Part shown: positions 8,554 through 17,125 of the stretch, piece after piece | Layout of the letters: every line of letters starts with the position of its first letter | Position numbering within the stretch: the first letter of the stretch is position 1 | DNA from: Cognataquiflexum nitidum | Lineage (GTDB): Bacteria > Bacteroidota > Bacteroidia > Cytophagales > Cyclobacteriaceae | Direction: 5' to 3' | DNA: 64,000 bases | NCBI RefSeq assembly: GCF_022538055.1 | Contig: NZ_JAKZAM010000009.1 | Span: 62,001-126,000, forward strand | Notes under the pieces: generated by a model | What the model saw: only the letters and a program-made list of their open reading frames with translations | Databases searched by the model: none | What the model was told of the DNA's origin: nothing | Translations under genes and position numbers: made by a program

Positions 8554-9060
8554 TTATCTGTTTATGGCAGCAAATTTTTGTTTGAGGGTCTGTTTGATGC
8601 GGGAGACTTTTGTCGAGACATTGGAGACAGTGATTCCGAGGATGTCGGCGATTTCCTGTTGGCTGTTTCCTTCGAGATAAAGGAGAATCACCGCCCGGTC
8701 AATTTCTTTGAGTTCCCTGATGAATTTCTGAAGCATTTCAATGTCCTCGTTTTGTTCCAGCGGGAGTTTTTCGGCGGTCAGATAAATTATTTCCTCAGGA
8801 AATGGTTGGCTGATCCTGCCCCTGCGGCTTTCTTTTCTGTAAAAAGAAATGGACACATTGAGCGCAATTCTGTATATCCAAGTACTCAGCTTGAAACTCG
8901 GGTCATATTTGGGAAAGCTGAGCCACAACTGCAAAATGATCTCTTGGATCAGGTCTTTGCGGTTTTCTTCATCCCGACAATAGGAGTTGGCGACCTTGTA
9001 GATGATGCCTTTGTTGGCATCTATGATTTTCAAAAATGAGGTCGAATCATTAGAAAACAT
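8554..9060 (-). CDS. ECF-type RNA polymerase sigma factor
   Basis: A 168-residue sigma-70 family protein limited to regions 2 and 4. Region 2 includes CRDEENRKDLIQEIILQLW and FKLSTWIYRIALN. Region 4 includes ILLYLEGNSQQEIADILG followed by TVSNVSTKVSRIKQTL, the helix-turn-helix that reads the -35 element. It redirects RNA polymerase to a small regulon in response to an envelope or other signal, presumably through the membrane protein encoded next. Confidence 0.92.
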   Translation of the reverse strand: MFSNDSTSFLKIIDANKGIIYKVANSYCRDEENRKDLIQEIILQLWLSFPKYDPSFKLSTWIYRIALNVSISFYRKESRRGRISQPFPEEIIYLTAEKLPLEQNEDIEMLQKFIRELKEIDRAVILLYLEGNSQQEIADILGITVSNVSTKVSRIKQTLKQKFAAINR

Positions 9061-9253
9061 GGTGTGGCTGTGGTTGTCGGACCAGATTTGGACTTTGCTT
9101 TAAATATGGCGAATTTCCCATGATTGAAATCAGGTTTGGTGGAGTTGTTTACCCAATTATTCGCCTGAGGTCAAAAAATCTCACATGCATTTGAAATTTA
9201 TTTTACCCAGGAAAAAAATAGTAAAAAAGCAAATTCGCAGAAGTAATCCGGCA
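9061..9253. other. intergenic region upstream of the ECF sigma gene
   Basis: This stretch must hold the sigma-gene promoter, but no convincing TTG / TAnnTTTG pair was found. No other structure was noticed up to the terminator at 9254. Confidence 0.4.
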
Positions 9254-9287
9254 TAAAAAAGGGCCAATGCTTTCGAAGACATCAGCC
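9254..9287 (-). terminator. intrinsic terminator (minus strand)
   Basis: On the minus strand GGGCTGATG and CATTGGCCC (9 pairs, two of them G-U) flank a 10-base loop and are followed by six T. It lies about 125 bases beyond the stop of the small lipoprotein gene at 9413, leaving a long 3' untranslated region with no recognised RNA family. Confidence 0.75.
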
Positions 9288-9412
9288 CATTGTTACTTTG
9301 GGTTTTAGTTAACTTGTTGTGGTTTACAGTACTTACGAGTTGCAGATAAGGTTTTTCAAAATATTGCTTATTGATTTAATCCAAATATCTATTTCTGATA
9401 AATTTATGTTTC

Positions 9413-9703
9413 CTAATTTAGAACCTTATTGATCTTTTCGATTTTTCCATTGACGATGGAATCCACCTTCGAACTTGATTTCCTGACAAGGGAATCTAGG
9501 ACTTTGACCTTTTCTGTTTCCAAATTGATGATGGAATCAAGAGAATTGATTTTATCAAGTTCTTTGTTTACAATCGAATCAAGCTTCAATGCTTTGTCGG
9601 TAATGCTGTTGAGTTTGTCCTCTACTTTCTTTTCAAGGTCCCCGCAGGAAGTGAGAACATGTAATCCAAAGAAAATGGATAGGGTTTTGAAAATAGTTTT
9701 CAT
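9413..9703 (-). CDS. small coiled-coil lipoprotein
   Basis: A 96-residue protein with a signal peptide and lipobox (VLTSC, C20). The mature part is charged and helical, with Leu/Val-Asp-Ser-Ile/Leu units recurring at residues 42, 56, 70 and 81, a roughly 14-residue period suggesting an extended coiled coil anchored to a membrane. It resembles Lpp-like spacer lipoproteins in shape only. No family recognised. Confidence 0.7.
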   Translation of the reverse strand: MKTIFKTLSIFFGLHVLTSCGDLEKKVEDKLNSITDKALKLDSIVNKELDKINSLDSIINLETEKVKVLDSLVRKSSSKVDSIVNGKIEKINKVLN

Positions 9704-9859
9704 TTTTGTTTAGATTTTTGGACGAATTCTATGAATCCATCACATTAATCCATACGCCGAATTTAAGTGGTTGTTTTTTTAAAACAGCCTGAAAATCTGA
9801 TAATTAACCATAATTCATTTGATGCCTAACATAAATTATTTTTATGATCGGCCAAAAAT

Positions 9860-10237
9860 TCATTTTTTCCTCTTCTCAGACTTTGCATTTCTAAGATTTT
9901 CATCCAAACGAAAAATCACAATGTCTGAGATAAGTTCCAAAGGAAGGGGTTTATCCAAGGGGAACTGAACAGTTCCTTTGGCGGTATTGTAGGACTCAAG
10001 TTCCTTCTTGAATTCGGCTATTCCTGAAGCGCCTGGATAGAAGCCAAAGTGGGTTTTGTATGCCGCAAAGTGGACAAGATTGCCATGAATCTTAAAAGTT
10101 GGGATGCCATAATTGATGCATTCTTCTGCTTCAGGAGCAGCTTGCCTGATCGTGTTTCGGATGACTTGGAGCTTTTCCTGAATGTCCTCCGGAAATTCCG
10201 AAATATAAGCGTCGGTGTCTTTGGCGGCTGGTTTCAT
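9860..10237 (-). CDS. DUF1801 (YdhG-like) protein
   Basis: A DUF1801 domain fills the protein: DTDAYISEFPEDIQEKLQVI, ECINYGIPTFK, HFAAYKTHFGFYPG and the C-terminal FRLDENLRNAK. The start at 10237 (MKPAAKDTDAY) fits the family. An upstream in-frame start at 10309 would overlap the sulfurtransferase gene. The family includes YdhG and Fra-like proteins, some described as iron chaperones, so the function is uncertain. It follows the sulfurtransferase by 29 bases, probably in one operon. Confidence 0.85.
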   Translation of the reverse strand: MKPAAKDTDAYISEFPEDIQEKLQVIRNTIRQAAPEAEECINYGIPTFKIHGNLVHFAAYKTHFGFYPGASGIAEFKKELESYNTAKGTVQFPLDKPLPLELISDIVIFRLDENLRNAKSEKRKK

Positions 10238-10266
10238 GGCTTCAAAGTAGTTTGAAAATTGAAAGT

Positions 10267-11112
10267 TTATCCTAATGCTGTCGCTATTTCCCTGCCGTTC
10301 CTTGACCATTCACTCCAAGAACCCACATACAGTTTTGGAATATCCATTCCTGCATGCGCCAAAGCCAACAGGGTGTGGCAGGCCGTGACACCTGAACCGC
10401 AATGCACGATGACTTTTTCAGCAGATTTTCCTTCCAAGGCTTTCTCATATTTCACTTTGAGTTCTGCAGGGGAGAGGAACAACCCATTTTTATCAAGATT
10501 GGAGGCAAAGGGAATATTCACCGCACCCGGGATGTGACCTGCTACTAAGTCAATTGGTTCTTTTTCTCCCCGGTACCTTTCATTTTCACGCACATCGATG
10601 ATCAGGTAGTTTTTGTCTTGCGATACTTTGTCGATTTCCGAGATGTCGGCAATAAGCAATCTCCATTGATCCGCTTTATAGGTTCCCTTTGTGGGAATTT
10701 TTTCAGTTTCCGAACTCACAGGGAAACCCACTTGCACCGCCGCATCCATTCCCCCATCCAAAACCTGGATTTTTTTGTGGCCTACAGCCTTCATCATCCA
10801 CCAAAACCTAGCAGCTGCATTTGCTCCGTTTCTGTCATCATAGACGACTACACGCGAATCAGGGCTGATGCCAAGCGACTCCAAAAGTAGGGAGAATCTC
10901 GCTACGTCAGGCAAAGGATGTCTTCCACCATCCGAAAAATCAGGTTTGATGTCTGAGAGTTGGCTGTTCAGATCCACATGCAAAGCACCTTGGAGATGGG
11001 ATTTGTCGTAGTTTTCTTTGCCAAATCTGGCGTCAATCAGCACAAATGCTGACGAAGATGATAAGGTTTGTAAATCAGAAGCTGATATGATCGGGGAAAA
11101 GGCTTCGTTCAT
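10267..11112 (-). CDS. two-domain sulfurtransferase (rhodanese / 3-mercaptopyruvate type)
   Basis: Two rhodanese domains: an N-terminal inactive one (about 8-135, with VLIDARFG and LDGGMDA) and a C-terminal catalytic one (about 150-281) with the active cysteine C238 in VHCGSGVTA. The loop CGSGVT is typical of 3-mercaptopyruvate sulfurtransferases, whereas thiosulfate rhodaneses usually have CRxGVT. The start at 11112 (MNEAFSPIIS) was preferred over 11172, which adds 20 residues outside the family alignment. It moves sulfane sulfur to thiol acceptors or cyanide. Confidence 0.92.
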   Translation of the reverse strand: MNEAFSPIISASDLQTLSSSSAFVLIDARFGKENYDKSHLQGALHVDLNSQLSDIKPDFSDGGRHPLPDVARFSLLLESLGISPDSRVVVYDDRNGANAAARFWWMMKAVGHKKIQVLDGGMDAAVQVGFPVSSETEKIPTKGTYKADQWRLLIADISEIDKVSQDKNYLIIDVRENERYRGEKEPIDLVAGHIPGAVNIPFASNLDKNGLFLSPAELKVKYEKALEGKSAEKVIVHCGSGVTACHTLLALAHAGMDIPKLYVGSWSEWSRNGREIATALG

Positions 11113-11612
11113 TTTGGCTTTTATTTGATTGTTTAGGATATTTCTGTGCTTCAGCAAGTATTGGATAATCACCCGCTTTTTTGAATTTATCGGGACTTTT
11201 TAATTTTCTTCAATATAATTCTTTGTCTTTATGTATGTACGCTTTATTTCCACAAACCATATAAAACTCGAATTGAAAATCCATCGCAGTTGCTATGGAC
11301 TTTCGACAATGGTCTAAGTACTGATTGAGCGCAGTTTAAATCTTTATGCTTTTGGCAAATTAGCAGATAATCATATTGCCTTTTCAAAAGTCTCAATCCC
11401 CAAAGCCATACTTCCAAAAATTTTTCTTTTCCTTTAGTTATTTCTATGAATTAGGCAATCCTCCTGTATTTCCAAAAGCAATCTCCTCTGTTTTTCCCTA
11501 TATTTAAAAACAACCAATAACTCAATACTTTTACTGAGCGAAGTCGAAGTAACCAATGACCCAATACTTGTCCTGAGCGAAGTCGAAATAACCATTAACC
11601 AAATAACCATCC
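11113..11612. other. intergenic region with repeat tract before ppx
   Basis: A divergent gap between the sulfurtransferase and ppx genes. No gene is recognised in 11113-11500. From about 11510 to 11612 there are two copies of CTGAGCGAAGTCGAA (near 11536 and 11573), each joined to AATAACCA / ACCAATGACCC words. The segment ends in AACCAAATAACCATCC directly before the ppx ATG. The tract is G-poor on the coding strand, like the leaders of hisD and the serine hydrolase gene. Confidence 0.55.
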
Positions 11613-13145
11613 ATGAACATAGCAGCAATAGACATCGGTACCAACTCCATCCATATGGTCATCGTCAAAGTGACATCAGGACAGTCTTATGAAGTTTTGG
11701 TTCAGGAAAAGGAGATGGTCAAACTTGGTGTTGGGGTGTTTACAAACAAAATGCTGAGTCAGCGCGCCTTTAATGCCGGTATTGAGACCATTGCTAGGTA
11801 TGTGCAGTTGGCAGATGAATATGGTGTCGAACACATCATTACCGCTGCCACGTCCGCAACCCGGGAAGCCAAAAACGGTAGAGAGTTTCTTGACCGTCTG
11901 ATACAGGATGTGGGTCTCCATCCACAGATGATTTCCGGAAAGGAAGAAGCAAGGTTGATTTTTTTGGCAGTAAGAAAATCCATTGACCTCAAAAACCAAA
12001 AAGCCTTGGTCATTGATATCGGCGGGGGAAGCACCGAAGTGGTCATTGGGAATAAGGATGAAATACTTTTCAAAAACAGCCTTAAACTTGGGGTTTTGAG
12101 GCTTTTGGATTATGTTGGTAACCAAGGCCCATTGAATAAATCCAAGCAGACCGCACTTCGGCAATATATCAGAGAAATCGCCCGCAAAACAATGGAAGAG
12201 GCATCCTGCGCGGGTTTTTCAAAAGTTATCGGTACTTCCGGGACCATCAGGGCCTTGGGCGAAGCGGCTTTGGAAATGAGGGATGTCAACATCGTCAATT
12301 CTGTCAATGCAGAGGTGGTCAATGTCAAAGACCTCGAAAAAATCGTGGCAAAACTCCTTGAGTTGCCTGCAAACCGGAGAACTGAGGTGAAGGGGATCAG
12401 TGAAAACCGGGTAGATGCGATCCACCTCGGTGGTATGCTTATCCTTGAACTCCTCCATTTGTCAGGAGCTTCCGATATAACGCTCTCAGATGCTTCTCTC
12501 AGAGATGGGCTGATTATCGATTATATCGAACGAAACAGGCCGAAATTGGGTGAGCTTGTTGAAGGAAAAAACATCAAGGAACGATCGAGTTTGCTCCTAG
12601 CCATGCGGTATGAGACAGATATTGAGGAAAAAAGGCATGTGTCCAAGTTGGCATTGCAGCTTTTTGACCAACTCAAGGAAGAGTATCAGATGAATGAGGA
12701 AGCTAAGGAATTGCTCCACAATGCCTGCCTGATCTATGATGTGGGCTTATTTGTCAATTTTCAGGATTATCAGAAGCATTCGGCCTACCTGATATTGAAT
12801 GGCCGACTACGGGGATTCAATAATGAGGAAAGGGCCATGTTGGCACTCATGGCACGGTATCACCGGAAGTCAGGTCCAAAAAAGAAACATAAAGAATTCC
12901 ATGCTCTTCCATCTGAGGATCAAAAACTGGTAAAAGGATTGGTGGGGATTTTAAGAATCGCGGTAGGCCTAAATAAAACCAAAAACCAATGGGTAGAAAA
13001 TATCCAATGCCACGTGGATGAGGAAAATCTGGATATCAGGATTTTTGGCGCTGCGGCCATGGACCTGGAAATATGGGAAGCTCAACGGTTTTCTGATGTT
13101 TTGTCAAAATTTTTGGGTAAAAAAATACAGGTCCTTAAAGGCTAG
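11613..13145 (+). CDS. Ppx/GppA-family phosphatase
   Basis: A 510-residue exopolyphosphatase / guanosine pentaphosphate phosphatase. The N-terminal actin-like ATPase fold shows AAIDIGTNSIHMVIV (phosphate 1 loop), ATSATREAKN, and LVIDIGGGSTEVVIG (phosphate 2 loop). The C-terminal part (about 310-510) is the helical HD-like domain of long Ppx proteins. It degrades polyphosphate from its ends or converts pppGpp to ppGpp. Sequence alone does not say which activity dominates. Confidence 0.92.
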   Translation: MNIAAIDIGTNSIHMVIVKVTSGQSYEVLVQEKEMVKLGVGVFTNKMLSQRAFNAGIETIARYVQLADEYGVEHIITAATSATREAKNGREFLDRLIQDVGLHPQMISGKEEARLIFLAVRKSIDLKNQKALVIDIGGGSTEVVIGNKDEILFKNSLKLGVLRLLDYVGNQGPLNKSKQTALRQYIREIARKTMEEASCAGFSKVIGTSGTIRALGEAALEMRDVNIVNSVNAEVVNVKDLEKIVAKLLELPANRRTEVKGISENRVDAIHLGGMLILELLHLSGASDITLSDASLRDGLIIDYIERNRPKLGELVEGKNIKERSSLLLAMRYETDIEEKRHVSKLALQLFDQLKEEYQMNEEAKELLHNACLIYDVGLFVNFQDYQKHSAYLILNGRLRGFNNEERAMLALMARYHRKSGPKKKHKEFHALPSEDQKLVKGLVGILRIAVGLNKTKNQWVENIQCHVDEENLDIRIFGAAAMDLEIWEAQRFSDVLSKFLGKKIQVLKG

Positions 13146-13185
13146 TATTAATGATCTAGCCTATGCAACATTTAAATGGCGGAAA

Positions 13186-13545
13186 TCATGCCATATGCTC
13201 GCCAAGCAGTACTTTCTTAAGATCACCTTTTTCCTGGACCAAAAGATAAACCATGTAGGGGGCAAAAACCACAATCCCAAGTATCATGGCGACAATTGCG
13301 ATGAAGACGGATTTGGATTGAAATCCACCACGCCACATGATCCATATCCCGGAGAGCAATAAGTAACAGGCAAAATCCAATGTAAACTGACCGCTCCAGG
13401 TCAGGGAGCCGATATTTGAAACTGCTATCTGTAAAAATCCCCAGCCTTCATTCCGGACTGCAAAGGCAGTATAGCCTAGCAAAAGGATTGTCTGAGTTAA
13501 CAAGATGGCTTTAAGAATGAATTGGTTGTGTCTTTGGTTTTTCAT
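13186..13545 (-). CDS. small three- to four-helix membrane protein
   Basis: A 119-residue protein starting at MKNQRHNQF with hydrophobic segments near residues 9-29, 47-66 and 77-97. No family recognised beyond its general resemblance to small integral membrane proteins beside TetR genes in this phylum. It is 90 bases downstream of the tetR-like gene on the same strand and may be its target. Confidence 0.65.
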   Translation of the reverse strand: MKNQRHNQFILKAILLTQTILLLGYTAFAVRNEGWGFLQIAVSNIGSLTWSGQFTLDFACYLLLSGIWIMWRGGFQSKSVFIAIVAMILGIVVFAPYMVYLLVQEKGDLKKVLLGEHMA

Positions 13546-13635
13546 AAGGAGGATAGATTGTTTCTTGAAATAGAAATACAAGTATCCAAATACGGAAAGA
13601 ATGATTTTAGCCCCTTCCGTACAATTTCAAGGATT

Positions 13636-14181
13636 TTATTGGGTCACGTTAAACTGAGAAACAGTTTTTTTGAGGTTGGTGAAATAGGCCGATAACCATT
13701 CGACATTCAGTGTTTCTTCGGTGACTTGCAGGTAAAAATTATCCAGGGCTAGGTCAAAAAGGGAAGCCGCAAGCTTTGGGTTATTTTCTAGTCGTAGGTC
13801 CTTGATTAAGACAGAAATGAATCCCTGACTGACGATTTCATCAGATTTTTGGAGACATTTCTTAAAGTTTGGATCAGTCCTATGAACCCTCAATTGGCGG
13901 TTAAACAAAAGGTCGGTTTTGGAAGCAACCAATACATTGATAAGTTCAGGGTCAATATTCCTGCATTTTTTTTCTTCCTCAGCGATTGTTTTGGATCGGA
14001 CCAAATGATGTTCGAGCAATAGTCCCGTAAAAATTTCCAATTCAGCAAAGTGATGGTAAAAAGACGATTTGCTTTTTTTCACATTCCTTGCGATCACCTC
14101 AACTTTGAGGCCTTTCGGACCTTCTTTCGAAAAAATCAGGTACCCGGTTTCAATCCACACCTGCTTATTGTCTTGCGCCAT
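13636..14181 (-). CDS. TetR/AcrR-family transcriptional regulator
   Basis: A 181-residue repressor-type protein. The N-terminal helix-turn-helix (about 8-55) reads WIETGYLIFSKEGPKGLKVE then VKKSKSSFYHHFAELE, matching the TetR recognition helix pattern. The C-terminal ligand-binding domain is not similar to any subfamily I can name. The downstream membrane protein is the likely regulated partner. Confidence 0.88.
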   Translation of the reverse strand: MAQDNKQVWIETGYLIFSKEGPKGLKVEVIARNVKKSKSSFYHHFAELEIFTGLLLEHHLVRSKTIAEEEKKCRNIDPELINVLVASKTDLLFNRQLRVHRTDPNFKKCLQKSDEIVSQGFISVLIKDLRLENNPKLAASLFDLALDNFYLQVTEETLNVEWLSAYFTNLKKTVSQFNVTQ

Positions 14182-14334
14182 ATTTATGATGAAGTTGAGA
14201 CCGAAAACTGTATCATGATCTTAAATTAACCTGAAATCCAAAATTTCAATTGGCTTCTCTCGAAATATCAAGAAATATCTACAATCAAAAAATAGGCAAA
14301 AGGCTTTATTTTTTTATTTAAGGGTATGTTCAAA

Positions 14335-14874
14335 TCAAAGATCCTGTATCGCAATCCTTCTTTTCTCTTTCAGTTTTTTGAAATGTGAAGGAGAGAGGCC
14401 CCTCACCTTTTTAAATTGGTTGGAAAGGTGTGCCGCACTGCTGTAATGCAGCTTGAAGGCAATTTCCGACAAGTTGAATTCTTCCAAAATAATCATTTCC
14501 TTGACGCGCTCGATTTTGAGGGAAATAAGGTACTGTTCGATCGTAGTGGCTTCTACTTCAGAGAAAAAATTGGACAGATAGGTATAGCTGTGCTTGAGTT
14601 TGTCACTTAATAGTGTTGAAAAATTCACGTTTGGTTTTTCATCGGGATGGTATACATAATCCACCATCACTTTTCTGATTTTCTCTATGATAACACCCTG
14701 TTTTTTTCCGAGGAGCTCTAATCCTACTTTTTTGATCCTTTTGTTGAGTTCCAGTTTTTTATCATCGTTGACATCATTTTTGGTCTCAATTTCCCCCAAT
14801 CCTACTTTGATGGGAACAATATCCATTTCATCCAATGCTTCTTTTACGAAGGCCTCGCAACTTTGGCAAGCCAT
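14335..14874 (-). CDS. AraC-family regulator with HMA-like N-terminal segment
   Basis: A 179-residue protein. The C-terminal AraC DNA-binding domain (about 85-179) has two helix-turn-helix units, ending in LHYSSAAHLSNQFKKVRG and LSPSHFKKLKEKR. The N-terminal 75 residues start MACQSCEAFVKEAL, with a CxxC at 3-6, and read like a degenerate heavy-metal-associated ferredoxin-like fold. Related short AraC proteins in Bacteroidota share this layout. Metal or redox sensing is inferred. Confidence 0.85.
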   Translation of the reverse strand: MACQSCEAFVKEALDEMDIVPIKVGLGEIETKNDVNDDKKLELNKRIKKVGLELLGKKQGVIIEKIRKVMVDYVYHPDEKPNVNFSTLLSDKLKHSYTYLSNFFSEVEATTIEQYLISLKIERVKEMIILEEFNLSEIAFKLHYSSAAHLSNQFKKVRGLSPSHFKKLKEKRRIAIQDL

Positions 14875-15309
14875 ATTTTTAATTTAGATTTTCATAAACT
14901 TAATAATGGTGATTTAATGGGGTAGACCCTTTTATGTATTCTTGTTGGAAAGTTAATTTCATACTTCAAAACAGCCCATTCACTTTCGAAGGTGGCAATG
15001 ACAATCCTGTATAGTTGAGATTTGGGATTATAAAGTCTAAGGGTAAAGTAGCATCAAAACTAATTTTGTTCTGTGTGGAAAATAGAAATTTGCTTTTCAG
15101 AGACTAAAGTTGGGAAACTAAAAAAATTATGTTTATCTCATTTTAAAGGATTATTGCATGTTATACAGGGGGAAGAACCTGATGAAACAAAGTCAAAAAA
15201 TATGGTCTTTAATCGGTATATCAATTTTCTTCTTTCAATTCTTTTTGAGGATTTTTAAACTATTGGGGAGGTTTACTGTTAGTTCATCGGATTTAAACCA
15301 AACCAAAAC
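14875..15309. other. intergenic region between araC-like and fasciclin genes
   Basis: A divergent 435-base gap, A+T-rich, with no gene recognised. TAATTTTG at 15061-15068 matches the -7 consensus, but no TTG lies at the right distance upstream, so it was not called a promoter. Confidence 0.5.
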
Positions 15310-15858
15310 ATGAAAAAATTAAGATTCTTATCCTTGACAGTCGCTACTGTCGCCACTGCATTCCTAGCCAGTTGTGGCGGTGCATCTAAAGAAGAAACTG
15401 TTGAAGAAACAACCGTAGAAATAGTTGAAGGAACTCCGGTCGAAGCGCCAAAAACTGTTGTAGATATTGCTGTTGGTTCTTCTGACCATACCACCCTGGT
15501 AGCGGCCGTTACTGCCGCAGGATTGGTAGAAACTTTGAGTGGAACAGGACCATTCACCATCTTCGCCCCAACCAACACCGCTTTTGCGGCATTGCCGGCA
15601 GGAACAGTGGATAACCTATTGAAACCTGAGAGCAAAGACCAGTTGACTTCAGTATTGACCTACCATGTGGTAGCGGGTAATGTGATGGCAGCGGACCTTT
15701 CTGACGGACAGGTAGTAACAACCCTTAACGGACAGGAACTGACAGTATCTATCAAAGATGGTAAGGTAATGATCAACGGTGCGACTGTGACTGCTGCTGA
15801 CCTTGCAGGCAGTAATGGGGTCATCCATGTAGTGGACGCAGTATTGTTGCCAAAGTAA
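15310..15858 (+). CDS. fasciclin-domain lipoprotein
   Basis: A 182-residue protein with a signal peptide, a lipobox at SC22, a short acidic linker rich in Glu and Thr (26-46), and one FAS1 domain (about 48-182). The FAS1 domain shows H1 FAPTNTAFAALPAG and the C-terminal H2-like NGVIHVVDAVLLP. FAS1 proteins mediate adhesion or matrix contacts at the cell surface. A strong terminator follows 20 bases after the stop. Confidence 0.93.
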   Translation: MKKLRFLSLTVATVATAFLASCGGASKEETVEETTVEIVEGTPVEAPKTVVDIAVGSSDHTTLVAAVTAAGLVETLSGTGPFTIFAPTNTAFAALPAGTVDNLLKPESKDQLTSVLTYHVVAGNVMAADLSDGQVVTTLNGQELTVSIKDGKVMINGATVTAADLAGSNGVIHVVDAVLLPK

Positions 15859-15878
15859 TCCGAAAGTGAAAAAACTGA

Positions 15879-15904
15879 AAACCTGCCAATTGGCAGGTTT
15901 TTTT
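15879..15904. terminator. intrinsic terminator after the fasciclin gene
   Basis: A perfect palindrome, AAACCTGCCA and TGGCAGGTTT around central AT (15879-15900), followed by a T-run and TTG. It ends the fasciclin transcript. The A-run on the other side gives it weaker use for the convergent gene cluster. Confidence 0.9.
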
Positions 15905-16006
15905 GTTTTAAAGGTAATGGTATATTCCTGCGTGTTCTCTAGTAGAAAAACAGGAGGAATAAAATTGTTAGGGTAAATGACAAAAAGGCTTGGATAATTT
16001 GGTTCA

Positions 16007-16558
16007 TTATCCTGCATTGTCATAAGCCATTCTGATCCAGTCAATTACCTCTTGGTCGATTTCATGGAGATCTGAAAGGTTGATTTTATGAGAACAGATG
16101 GCCTCGGGCTTTTCTGCCTCAAGTTTCCCTTTTGCCGGAACCCCTTTTAAATTAAAGCCTATCTCAAACCTTGTTTTTGATGCGGGATTGAGGGTGATAA
16201 ATTGTTTTTTTCTTCTCAGACTTACATAAGCCTTCTTGGGAGAAATCTCAAAATCACCTTCAAAATTCTGAATTTCAGAAATCAATTTGTCGTAGAATGA
16301 CTTCAGATGTTCTTTCCCTTTGTACTGATTTTGGATCAGTTCGTCGGTATCATCTGCCGAATCCGCATCCGAACCTAGTACTTTGGAAGCAATGGTCGTC
16401 GCATACCCGTGTGTGATATTGCAGGTTTCTTTTAAAAACTTCACGATTTCTCCGTGTTTTGAAAAACTTTGAGCGGAGATCAAACTTTTCCATTCATCAA
16501 GTGAATGCCCTGTTTTCTCTTTCAGGTTTTCAAGCATGGTTAATGTTGCCTTGTCCAT
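16007..16558 (-). CDS. DUF4287 / DUF5655 domain protein
   Basis: A 183-residue protein with an N-terminal DUF4287 segment (about 1-65; KTGHSLDEWKSLI, FLKETCNITHGYA) and a C-terminal DUF5655 domain (about 78-180; KAYVSLRRKKQFITL, RFEIGFNLKG). Both are domains of unknown function, and the second resembles predicted transport or nucleic-acid-binding small domains. It is last in a three-gene operon after yciI-like and SRPBCC genes, with an 11-base gap. Confidence 0.85.
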   Translation of the reverse strand: MDKATLTMLENLKEKTGHSLDEWKSLISAQSFSKHGEIVKFLKETCNITHGYATTIASKVLGSDADSADDTDELIQNQYKGKEHLKSFYDKLISEIQNFEGDFEISPKKAYVSLRRKKQFITLNPASKTRFEIGFNLKGVPAKGKLEAEKPEAICSHKINLSDLHEIDQEVIDWIRMAYDNAG

Positions 16559-16569
16559 AGTTGTGAGTT

Positions 16570-17109
16570 TTAGTTTTCTACAGCCTTTTTCAACAAATCC
16601 AATCCCTGCTGATTGGTTTTTTCCATCTCAGCTTTTGCACCAAAAAGCCACATAAAAGCCGCATCAACCAGCCCGGACTCAAGCTTAAAATCCTGCTTTA
16701 CTTCAATGCCACCGGCCGTCTGGGCAAAGTGATAGTCAAAGGTAGGTTTGGCTACAAAAGGCTTTTGAATATCACATTTCATTCCGATAAACTTGTGATG
16801 GTCAATTTTTACAAGCTCCTGAAAACCCAAGTCTTTGCCCTTGTTGCCATCCCAATGGTATTGGGCACCTACTGTGCCGTCTGTTCCTTTTACCTCATAC
16901 TTTTGGCTGGGGTCCTGTGCCAAAAACGGTGACCATTTAGGGAAGTTTTTTTGATATTTCACCATGTCAAAAACATCATCCATCGAGCCTTTGATGGTAA
17001 CTGTCTTTACGATTTGAATTGATTTCAAACCACTGCCTTGGTACAAGACAAATCCTATGAATGCCACTAGAGCAATTCCAATTATTGCGTAAATCATCTT
17101 TTTGTTCAT
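16570..17109 (-). CDS. SRPBCC-family (polyketide cyclase-like) protein
   Basis: A 179-residue protein with an N-terminal membrane anchor (about 5-24) and a START/Bet v1-like SRPBCC domain (about 33-179), seen in IKGSMDDVFDMVKYQKNFPKW and FDYHFAQTAGGIEV. Such domains bind hydrophobic ligands in a deep pocket. Ligand and reaction are unknown. It sits in the middle of the yciI-SRPBCC-DUF4287 operon. Confidence 0.85.
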   Translation of the reverse strand: MNKKMIYAIIGIALVAFIGFVLYQGSGLKSIQIVKTVTIKGSMDDVFDMVKYQKNFPKWSPFLAQDPSQKYEVKGTDGTVGAQYHWDGNKGKDLGFQELVKIDHHKFIGMKCDIQKPFVAKPTFDYHFAQTAGGIEVKQDFKLESGLVDAAFMWLFGAKAEMEKTNQQGLDLLKKAVEN

Positions 17110-17125
17110 TTTTAAGGTTGATAAA

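Noticed and set aside
8350..9039. 229-residue plus-strand frame opposite the sigma factor
   Set aside because: Antisense shadow covering two well-supported minus-strand genes.
9288..9412. 6S-like or other known RNA in the 3' UTR of the small lipoprotein gene
   Set aside because: No recognised secondary-structure signature beyond the terminator.
11434..11628. 64-residue minus-strand frame before ppx
   Set aside because: Composed of repeat sequence and overlaps the ppx start antisense.
13018..13362. 114-residue plus-strand frame at the end of ppx
   Set aside because: Out-of-frame overlap with ppx and antisense to the small membrane protein gene.
15061..15068. TAATTTTG as promoter for the fasciclin gene
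   Set aside because: Perfect -7 match but no TTG at a suitable distance and about 240 bases from the start codon.
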